DNA from: Aphrophora alni
Lineage: Eukaryota > Arthropoda > Insecta > Hemiptera > Aphrophoridae
Reading direction: 5' to 3'
DNA length: 64,000 bases
Assembly (NCBI GenBank): GCA_963513935.1
Contig: OY740771.1
Coordinates: forward strand, 18,645,349-18,709,348
The position numbers were made by a program, and so were the translations under genes. The notes beneath the pieces are model-generated. The model was given only the letters and a program-made list of their open reading frames with translations. It did no database searches and was not told the DNA's origin. This document shows positions 12,101-24,100 of this stretch, piece after piece (within the stretch, counting starts at the first letter, position 1; every line of letters begins with the position of its first letter).

Positions 12101-15100
12101 TTTTATGACAGCAGTTAAGTTATTTTTTGTCAGTTTCTCCCGGAGGATTATTTTATTTTATTGGCAATCTAACATCATAGTTTTTGTTATTCAATCTTCA
12201 TATTTCACTAAAATTTTACTATAATTATTGGTCAAGTAAGTTAATTGTGAGAAATAGACCCATTTTTAACAGCTCCTATAATCGAATTTTTTTTTTAATC
12301 ATCCATTTTGTTTCAGTCTTTAGGGACTTATAATTGAACAAATTTTTATTTAAATTGTTAAACCAATTTGGACAAAATTGAGCACCTTTAATTTTAACCC
12401 TTATACTGTTTCGTAATAGCGTCTTATTTGCATTTGTTATGAATGTTAGTAGATACTGTAGCATTTATTTAGCAAGCACTTACGAAAAACTTCTTCAACA
12501 TTCAGTGATCAATTTGAATTTGGTATCGTTCTAAACTGCACAAACCATAATTATATTCTGTGTTACAGTTTTAGATTCATTGAGTTTTGTAGGAAAGAAA
12601 TACAACAACGAAATTAGTTTAGTGTTGCATCAGCTGTGTTTCAATTACGTTGGTTGTATATAATTTTTTAAGAATATTTTTTTATTTAATGTTTGTACAT
12701 ATTGTATATAAATTATACTTTTTTATTCCTAATAAAATGGCTATTTCACATTGTAAGTATTGTAATATGGTGAAAATCAAAAGTTTTATAAAGTTATATT
12801 GATATTCTGTAAACTTTTGTGATTACAGTTATACAATATACAGGAGAGTCTCGCAAACTCGTCACTCGATAACCCGGCAGTCCGGATTACTCGGCGACCC
12901 CGACGGGAAAAAATACATTGCTAAAAACAGCGATGTTCGTAAAAGTTTGGCAGATCCCAAAGCGGGCTATAACTTCGATCGCTCGAATCGTTGATGGTAC
13001 TTTTCCCACGTTAAACTCGTCACAAAGCTTTTTTACAGATTCCCCTCTGTCAAGTCTTTTTAACACATTTAACCGCGTCTCAATAGAAACCAACACACGC
13101 TTCCATTTTCGTAACTCGCTCATTTTTATTTACTGTATATACTGTGCGGAGATCATAACCAGTCAAAGAAAACTGAAAAGAAATGTTATATTTTCCATAA
13201 TGTATACTAAATTGATTCGTGGAAAAAAAGCGGCCCATCAAACGTTTATTCAGGTGTATGTCTGCTATACCGACGGATGCCAAAGCCGTGTTGTTATTAT
13301 GCCGACGACAATGGGATACCGCTATCGACAAAGTCATTTGATATCGCCGCCGCTTTGGTGCCGCGGTGTTTTTACACTGCCGACAATGGGATACCACTAT
13401 CAACAAAGTCGTTTGATATCGCCGTCGCTTTGGTGCCGCGGTGTTTTTACACTGCCGACAATGGGATACCGCTATCGACATAGTCGTTTGATATCGTCGC
13501 CTCTTTGGTGTTTCAATTACAATTTATTTTTTGCCCTTATTCCCGATAACCCGGCATTGCACAAACTCGGCACACTTCCGGTCCACATTACGCTGAGTTT
13601 GCGGGACTCTACTGTAATAGTTTTATTTATTAAAAATGATTATGTTTATGGTTTGTTTTGCATACGTACTTTTAAATACATATGTCCCCCAAAAAGCTGA
13701 AACATTCCAGAATTAGATAGTGAACAGTAGGGAGGGTTAAGTTATCCAGAAAATAGAAAAAAAGGGTATTAGAAAAATGTGCCTGTATACTAAATTGCAG
13801 ATAAATAAAAAAAGCATTTGACTTAAACCCTTTGACTGCCAAGAGCCAATATATTGGATTTTTCATTGTAATAGTTCATCGCCAAGAGCCGATATATCGG
13901 CTTGTGTACTGTGATACGTACATTGCCAAGAGCCGATATATCGGCCCAGGCACGTATATCCCTAGACCACTGAGCTGATATTTAAGCCTCTTTCTATATC
14001 TTACATAAGGGGTCCATTTTTTTATCGATCTTTAAGAAATTTGATCTGGAAAGAATTACCCTACAATAATATATTGAATATTTGTTTTAATTTATTTGTG
14101 TTTTATATAATAATGTGTTTGTTGTAGCTTATTTTTGATAGTGTTTCCTAAAAATGAAAAATCATAGCTTTTAGGTCTATTTCTAGTTCTTCTTTATAGT
14201 TTACTGAATAATTTGATATAACACAATGTATAAGTTTATATAAATTTTTTTAAAAAAACATCAATTTTGTTTTTCATTATTACCGATTTTTTATATGTTG
14301 GTAATAATTGACACTCTAATTAAAAAATTCTAGAAATTATCAGTAGTTTTCTATAACTATGCAGAACAGTCATTTAGCCGGGTGGTCAAGTAACACATGA
14401 CAAAAAAACGCTGGCAGTCAAGGTCATCCACTCACCACAGAAACCTGGTGGAGAAGAATAAACTGTACAAGTAGTGCATGTCGGTCAAAAGTTAAAATTA
14501 AAAATATAACCAAAAACATCTATATACTACCTCATCATGTCTGTTATTTGGTGTAGTTTTCAGTTTGGATATTCTGTATAATTACTAGAAAAATATAAAT
14601 TCTTTCATACACACTTAATATCAATCTTTTGGAAAATACTTATCTTTTCAGATGAGTACTTTGATGTATATTTATCTTGTCTTGTTCTAATCCTTTGTAC
14701 CAGGGCATTTAAAATATTTTTATATTGAACAGTATGAAATGGAGGCGTTGAACTCAAGAAATGATGCTATGATGGAACTACAGGATCAAATCAAAGACCT
14801 TACTAAACAGGTTAGCTAATATGCTTTATTAAAACTTAATTTAAAACAATCACCTGTTCTTTTTAAGATTTAAACATCTTACAAATTAATGTTAAAAAGT
14901 GCTTCAATTTGAAATAAATGACATAAAAATAAATTTTAATACAATGATTGCCTTTGGTTAGATCTACCGGTAAATTGGTGATGTTAGAGTGGTGGATTCT
15001 ACCAAACAGCTGCGAAGTTGAATACATCATTAGATTATAACAGTAATTGAGCTGTCAAATATCATATCGTTATAAATAAACAAAAAATATGGCTATGAAA

Positions 15101-18100
15101 TATTTACTTTAGCTAATTTTGGTTTTAGTTGGTAACGTAATGTTATTATTGTCGAAACTGGTGGAATAAATTTTGTAATAATATCTTCTATGGGAGAATT
15201 TTAAATTAATTTGATTTATTTGTGATTATTGAGTTATTGGGCGCCATTCTGTGATAAGCACAGACACTTCGACTTATTTTCGTGTTTGTGGTTCCTAGGA
15301 AAATGTACTTTGTACTTAAATTGCAAACCAAACCATAGTTTTATATAGACAGAAATTTAATATTTTTAGGTATTTCTCCATCTTTCGTGAAAATACATAC
15401 ATAGACATACATTGATTGGTAGTTATTCATCATTTAACATAATAGAAAACATGACTCTAATTGGAGGCGATCCTGAAATAACAAACATATAACAATGACT
15501 TAGCCTAAAATTAATTTTTACAATAAAATGTTAAAAGTGTTTTCACATTTAATTTTTTTAATTCATAATAGTAAAATTATGGGTCCTTAATTCTAGCAAA
15601 TAATGTTTATTAATTCAAAATTTAACACAATCCAACTCATTGTTCTTCTACGGGGAACACATAGAAGTTGTCCAATGACATAGATAAATTAAATTTTCTC
15701 AATTTTATATAGTTTGATAATAAATTGAAATATTTATCTAGCTAGTAAGTTCTTTTAATTAGTATATTCAAAAACTATTTCAAATAATTTGTCTTTGAGA
15801 TACTTTAGGTTTTAGAGATTTGAACGTAGGCGTCTTATACCAGAAACTCTAATCACTGGCTTAATTATAGTTCAGGATTAAAAACTATATTATTTGAATT
15901 AGCTCTTCATTCTCTCGAAGTGAAGTGAAGTGAAATCTGAAGCGATCAGCCTAATAAGAAGTTTTGTTTGACGGAGAAAAAGCCAAATGTGACTTCCTCC
16001 GTTGACGGTACAAGAGCTTGTGTCAATCTAATAAATTGAACGAATCCTTTCCAACCTCAAAATATTGGCATTGATTCATTGAACATTCTGATGAAACACA
16101 TCGGTGCACTTACACACTGCACAGACTCTAATATGTTTCAATTTTGGGGAAAAGTATTCTTCCTTAAAATTATTTACTTATTATGAAAAGATTACAATTA
16201 TATCTTAAAACTATACATCTATTATTCAATTATTTACAAATTTCATTCATACAACTCATTTATACACGGTTCTATAACATTAAGCAATTTGGAACACTGT
16301 TTGTTCGCCAGTACGGGATCTTAATATATGCGAGATACGACGCAAGTCTTTTACGTCGCTCACTTCATACATTGAATCAAGTATTAAATCAAATTTCCAA
16401 AAATGTGAAATGTTACAACTTCGTGGAATAATGGGGTCTGGAAAGGGAAGTGACATCACTTACCGCAGTCCGATTAGTATCATTCAGCCATGCTGATACC
16501 TACTGGTGGTGAGTGTAGCTGAATTCACCCAATGTCTTCTTTATTCATATGGTGAAACTATATCCAACAACAGTAAGAAATAACTGGTAATAAATCTTCT
16601 GAGTGTTGTAGACAATTACCAAGAAATTATGTTTTTAGTTTTTTATTTATAACTTGGTTACCTTTGACCTACAGAAAGAAATTTGAAACTCTGACATAGA
16701 AAAAAAAATTGAAAACATTTTGTTTGTCATTAAAAAAGGAACCCTTTATATCTATTGTATATTATTTATATTGTTAAAATTAACGGTTTTCGAGATATTC
16801 AACATTAATATTTTTAAACTGTCACCATTTCTTAAATATACTAAATAAATTCTTAGTTTTTGGTACACTTGTTGAAGGTTGTATACAAAACATGTATACC
16901 TAATTTGGACTCAATATCTTATCAATTTCTGATGTTGTAATGTTCTTTTTAAAAACACGAATTGGTAACCAGAGGAAAACAGCATTTTTACACAGTTATT
17001 TTAAGAAACGTTTTCTTTTTTTGACCCTTGGAACCACATCCTGAAGTTTAGAACATTATTAAGCAACACCTTATGTATATTATAGGATATGTATGAATTG
17101 TTTTTTATGTATTAAAATAATGAAAATAAGAATATCAAGAATTAACAAATGATCTATTCTGTGTCTATAAAAAATTTTATGAAAATAAATCAAAGTTACT
17201 ACTGATGGTACCTTACTTACATTTCACTTTCTCATATATACATAGTATAGAGAAACTAGGTGAGGGGTCCAAAAAAATTCTTTGTTTACTTTTAATATAT
17301 GTTGAGTGGTTTATGGTATAATAACTGTCTTGTCCTTTCTACAGCCTGAGAGAAAACTTTTTGTAAACATCCTGTTGAATTCTTTTGTAAACTTTCACAT
17401 ATATTTAATATTTTTTATACACTTTTTACTTCCTTGTTATGTTCAGTTGAATACACAAATAGAAAGGAGCACTGATAGAGAGAAGGAGTTTAGAGCAGTT
17501 CAGGAGAAGCTCCTTCAAGCTGCTAAAAAGGAAGTCAACATTCATCATGAATATTCACAAAAGGTAACGTTAGATTTTTGTCTTGCTAATGTAGATATCA
17601 TTCATTGTAGTGACCTAGCAATTGACTTCAGATTTGTTTGTGATTTTCTAAATATTTATATGTAGCTCTCCTCATAACAAAATATAGATCCAGAATTGTA
17701 AAATTTCCACTCAAAAAATAGAAACTATGACTGATTTCTTGCACGACATAAGTTTCTTTTTTTAATATCTTGGCCAATATCAATAGCCAATAAAATCCTG
17801 TAGTACATAGAAAATATTATTGTCATCAGGTCTTGGCAATCCTGATGGGAATTAGCTGGATCTACACAGTTTTCCGTCTATTCTTGGTTTAGATTCCTCT
17901 CTTTCATCTTTCCTATCAGGTCTCTCTTCACCAAGTCTTCTTTTTCTATTAGAGAGTATTCGAGGGTTTTTATTTCTTCTTTTTTTATAAAGCGATGATC
18001 AAGAGATTTTTCGCCTTCAACTAGAGTAAGTTATGTGGTGCATCGAAAAATTTGTGTCAAGTTTTACAAGAAGTATTCATTTTGAGGATTCTGTCCAAAA

Positions 18101-21100
18101 TGTCTATCTGTCATCTGTAAAGTGACTAACCTAAACAAATGTTTGAGTACAAGCTCAAACGAGTGGATTCATTTGAATTAAGTTTGACATGTGGGCATAG
18201 TTTGGGTTTTTTTCCATGTATTTTATATCTTAAAATATTAGGAAACCAAAGACAAAAACACAACATTCTAATTTTCTAAAAATCAGCTATAACAATAATG
18301 ATTCAAATGTAGTTCCTAAGTATCAAAACACAACATATTGGTCACCATCTCTCCAAAAAGCCCAGTTTGTGTCTTATCAGGTAAACAAAATAGCTGCCAT
18401 GTAGCTGTTATAAAAGCATTATTTTTCAAAATCGACTATACCGATTTCATTCAAATTTTATTAATTAATAACCCAAACCAACCGGTAATTATTGTTAAGG
18501 TATAATTTCCCAAATACGAACCTTGACTGCCATCATTTAAACATGATTTCATCTTATAATATTATGTTATTGACAAAATTATTATATAAGTAAATCAAGT
18601 TTAGTATACCTTATTTAAATAGAATAATATTATTTAAAATAATGTAAAAAATTTAAGATGGCATCCATGGTTTATTTTCAACTTTTTGTTAACAACTACC
18701 GAACAGACATTTTTGGCAACAAAGAGGTTCGTCTTGTTTAATTTTGATTGGGAATGTGTGTGTTAGAAAGTTTGTGTGATGTTTTTGCACTGTTTATAGT
18801 TTGGCAGTAATTGAACTTAAATATACTCTAAATCTATTTCTTCGCGAAGCTATAACATGTCTTATTAAAAAGTCGAAGAAAATTTTTTTTTAAATTTTCT
18901 AAGTCCAATATTTGTTTTGACAAAAATTTTCTAATTCCTTATATCTTGAGCGTAGTTGAGGAGCAGAATTATGACCAATTTAGTCTGCTGTAGAATCCAG
19001 AAATTGACCTACTGGGTCAGATGATGAAGTCCGAATACTGTACTTTAATTTTCTCCAATCTCAACGAAGTAACCTTGGTTCTTCCAAAATTGTCACTTTC
19101 CTTCTAATTTTCCCTATTTGCTTTTAATGTTTTCCCCCATTGTTTTGATTAGTTTTTAACCCTTTCTTCACAGTAGGATGATGTACTAAGCTTCCTTCAT
19201 GCATTTGTCAATCTGTTTTCTCCAAACTATTTCTTAATTACATTACTCCTTTTGATTTGTTTATTATTTTGGTCTGCATTGCTGCTGTTGGCGAAACTTC
19301 GTAGTGGGGACAGGTGATCTACCTCATTTCATGTTCGTACTTGTTGCTCAAGGTTTTATAACAATTTTCTTCTAATTCACCATAACTCTTTTTTTGTTGC
19401 GAATTTGGAAATTTTGAAGGCATCTTTTTCTTCCTCTTGCTTTTTAGATTACATTAAAACTCAAACGGTGTTTATCGAAACATAATTTTTTAAGTTATTC
19501 GAGTTTGAATGTTTTCGTGATTTTCAGATGACAAACTTTTGATTCTTTCGAGATTTCGGCGATTTTTCTTCAGTTCCTTTTAGCCCTTGTCCTGACACGA
19601 AAGAATCCTCTTGGTTTATCCTCGTAGTCCTTTTATTTAAGACGTTATGCAACCTCCCAAGTTTCGTCTTTTGGCATATGCTTTCTTGGTGTTAGAAACC
19701 CCCCCCCTAATTTTAATAAATACATGCTTCTCATGATTCAATTTTACAATATTATCTCTTGTTATCTAACTGTATCATAAAATTTATCTTTTTTAACTTT
19801 TAAAATGCTAACTTTTGATTTAACCAAATTAATCCTTTCTTATTTTATTTCTCATCATCGGTGTGGCCGATTTTGACCAAACTTACCAAAAGTGTTTCCC
19901 TTTATCCTCGAAACTTTCTTACATTTTTTTATATTTCAGAAAAACGTCTCAATAGTGATCTTTGACATCGTTTTTCTCAAAGAAATCTTTTTCAATTTAA
20001 ATTTTTATTTTGCAAAATGAATTTATCTCTACTAAGCTTTATTATACCATGTTTGGTTTTTTGGAATATCTTATTTTTTGTTTTTTCATCTCTTGGTTTT
20101 TTAACACTAACTTTTAAACTAACAATGATACTAAAATTCTTTTAGTACAGTTAACTATATTTAGGTACTCTTAACATTTATAATCCAAAATAATTTAAAA
20201 TTTTTACAAAAATTAATTTTACTATGTCATCTTATTTACTAGAATGATTCATCTCTTCTGTACAGACAGGTCAGTTAATTAACAATTCCCTGCAAGTGCT
20301 TACAGATGACTCATCATTGAACACTCTTAGCCTTGAATAGAATTGTATAGGCTTTGTCAAACTGTCAATACTGGTTATTTTAACTTAGTAAAAATGTATT
20401 TTTACCAAATACATTATTCTATCCATTCATTGGATGGCTTCCACTTGATTCTATTATTAGGACTTTTTCCTTTCATTATATTTTATTTTACCATTTAATT
20501 TTTCACAGAAATGCTAGAAAATTACATTTTTGTTCGCTTTACATTTTTTCTCCATTTTTTTCAATAGATCCGAATTTAAAACGTTCAATGTAGCTTATGT
20601 GCAACCTGGCGATTGGACATTAATTCAAAATATAGAATTTTAAAACTCAACATGTGGTGATGTGAAAAATCATAATTTGTAATAGATTTAAAATCCGCGG
20701 TTTAGCGCCGAAAACAGGCTGTTCAAATCATAAATTTATTCAATAACTTCATAAATAAAAGAAAAATAGATTTTCAAGAAAACCAAATATGTAATAATGT
20801 CAATTTTAGTATAATTTGTTTTTTATAAATAGAATATGTAAAATTTGTGTTATGTGGGGAGTATGTTGAACTTTGGTAACGTTTACCGGAACAGCTCTCT
20901 TGCGGAAGAGAGAAAAATCTCGTGCTTAGTTCAGTCTTCGTTTGGGGCTAGTTGCTCTAAGACCTATGAATGGCAGTTCTCCGAGTTTCTGTTAGAACAT
21001 TAAAAAATGTGTTCAGAAGTTAAATTTGTGAAAGACATGGTGTATTAACAATTTCAAAAGTGCTAAGACAATATTGTTTTCAATAAATAAACTTTTAAAT

Positions 21101-24100
21101 GAAAAGGCGTAATAACTTGCAATTTTTTAGTTATGTTGTGCAATCGCTGCCACGTGATTTTCGAATTCTCGACAAAGAACTCTTCTATAAGATATATGGA
21201 ACAATTAAAGTTAGCATAAGACATTAATAATTGGTTGTAATACATGTACAACAAAATAAATCTCGTGAGCGATGAACAAAAGACAATTCGTTGATAGTGG
21301 ACAAAGCATCTCTAAAAATTAGCACGCAGTCACATGGAAAGACACGAATCATCCTTCGAGGAAAAGTGTTTTTTTTATAAAGAACATAACGTGATTTGGT
21401 ATAACACGTTTAGACTTTCATTATTTAACCATATATATGTACTTTGAACAATTTAGAACTTTTTATATACTTTCAAGATATATATTTGATATCATAAAAT
21501 TATGTATTTCATTAATAAGATTCAATGTGTTTGTTGTGGAGTCTTTAAGTAAAATAATATGATCAAATAAAGTTATTTGTTTTATTAATAAAACTAATTC
21601 TCAATTTCAATAAAAAATTATATATTTTATAATTAAATTATTTGCTATGAGAAGTAAAGTAAAATCTTTTTTTTATTATTTTTTGGAGTTACAACTAAAT
21701 AACTTAAAGTTATTAATATAATTTGATTAGATTCTTTTTCAAATGATAGTAATATTGATAGGATGTAAGATGTCTTATATAAATTTTTCTTTTTTTATTT
21801 CTGTTACATGAATCTAATATGTTTTATGTTTAATAAATTTTTATGTAATATTTCAGAGACAAGTGTTTTCATTTTTGAAACCCAGAATCACTGTGAGTAC
21901 ACTGTAAAAAGAGCTTGCGACCCCAGAGATTTTATAAATGATTAAATTCACTTTTTTCTAAATTGGTATGCTAAAGCAAACCTGGCGCCCTATAGTCGAG
22001 CAAATTAATAAATTAATAACATTAAATAGTAACTTCATCCATTTTTTGAATTGTTACAAATGTCGCCGCAACTGTGGGCCTTTTTAGTCGAAAGTACAGT
22101 GATTTTGGCAATGAGAACTCTTAAAATCAAGGTAAGGACTCTCTCTATCATAATAAGAAAGATTCTTTTTTTAAATGTTTTGTGTTAAATATAGTAAGGT
22201 AAAAAAGGAGTCAGAAATTGTAAATGTTAATAATAATGATGAACAGGTAGGGTTAGGAAATCAAAATTCTATAACAACACAAAGTAATAGTAGTAATGAA
22301 TTGTTTTATCAACAGGGACAAAGTATTTTAGATCAAAATGTAGATTTAGATAGTAATAATAACAAAGCAAACAATGAGGTAGATAATACTGAAAATTTAA
22401 AAGTTAAGAAGAATGGTGGGGTTAATGATTTTGATGGAATAAATAAAGTTTTAAGTGATTCAGTAAATAATAATAGTAATTTGGTAAAAGAAGATCAAAA
22501 TTTAAAGAAAATGGAGGGTACTAATAATAATAATAATAATCTAAGGGCTGAACAGGTTAGAGTAATCGAAGAGGTTAGGGTAGGTAAGAGTGGGGAAAAT
22601 AATGATCAGGATTTAGAGATTAAGAGTATGTTAAAAGTAATGATGGAAAAAATGGAACAAAATAGCTTAGAAACAAAACAAAATAATGTAGTTTTAAACA
22701 ATAAAATTGATCAAGGTAGTTTAGAATTAAAAGAAATAAGTAATAAATTTGATCAAAATAAGCTGGAAATCAATGCTAAACTAGAAAATTTTAATATTAA
22801 ACTTGAACAGAATAATGTTAAACTTGATAAAATAAATAATGACCTGAAACAGAGTAAATTAGAACTAAGACAAGATAATTTAAACTTAAAAGAAGCAATG
22901 TGTAAAAAATTTGAAGAAATGAGGGTTGAATTAAAACCAAATTATGTAAAATCAGAACAGAATCTTAAATTGGAAATTAAACAAATGGAAATCAATGCAA
23001 TGGAGACTAATAATAAAGTAGAAATTGAAGTAAGCTATTGTGAGAAAAAAGTAGAATTTGAACAGATTAATAGTGTAGAAGGTGTTTTAGTAGAAAATAT
23101 TAATAATTTAGATAATAATTTAAATCAAGCAATAGCTGAAATTGAAATTAACAGTTTTAATGAAATAAATAACATGTCAGATGATTTAATAATAATTGAA
23201 GACAATTGTGTGAATGATTGTGTTCAAGAAATTTCTAAAATAATGAATAATGGGTTAGGTAACAAGGTAAATCTAGAGATAACAAGTAATGTTGAAGTGA
23301 ATAAGTTTGGTGGGGTTGGAATAGGTATAAGTAATTTGAAAAACAAAGTAAAAGTAAATAATCTAATAACAAAGGTATCAGCTGTTTATTTTAAAAAACA
23401 AGTGGGTCATAAAAATGTAGAGTTTGAAAATTATGTAATGATAAAATTTAAGAGTATCTTTCAAACCCAAGAACAAGAAATTAAAAGTTTTTGTGAGAAA
23501 TCTAACTTTAAATATAATCTTGAAAGTAAAAATGTAGAAATAGTAAAAGAAGGCTTTGTACTAGTATATAAGAATGGTGGGGTTAGTATTCCTAAACTAA
23601 CAGATGTTGAAATTAGGTCATTGGATTCTAAGATGTTTGAGAGAAGGAGGGGTGATGGTATGCCTGAGAGGGAGAAAGAGAAAGGTATTTTGTCAACACT
23701 CCGAGACAATAACAAAGTGGGATCTTTTGTTAGGAAAGGGTCTGTTGTGATGTCTAGGCTAGACAAACTGTCCGTGTGGACAGAAGTATTTAACGCTAGA
23801 GATATTTACAAAAATCAAATCATGTATTTTAAAATCTTTCACCAATCTGGGAACCATCGTAAAAAATGTATAATTTATAATTGAGTCATAATAAATTGAA
23901 ATTTGGAATGAATAAATAAATGTAAGGACATTTTATAAACACACGGACTTGATTTTTAAAATAATTAATAAAAAGTAGTTAAGATTTTGTTAATAAGTAA
24001 GTTTAAGTTTGATAATGAATGATTAAGAGTTATGAATATTAATAATTTGTGTGTATTAATGAATTTTGTAAGCTAAGACAAAAATATAGAAAATAATTAT

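Noticed and set aside
12918..13700. 260-codon plus-strand ORF
   Set aside because: It runs antisense through the Tigger-like MITE and its internal minisatellite; the recognisable HTH peptide is on the minus strand.
21063..21254. 63-codon minus-strand ORF, repeated at 27685-27876
   Set aside because: It is identical only because it lies inside the two LTRs. It is short, has no motif, and is antisense to the element.
23461..23766. 101-codon minus-strand ORF
   Set aside because: Antisense shadow of the gag-like ORF; serine/leucine-rich only because the sense strand is A/G-rich.
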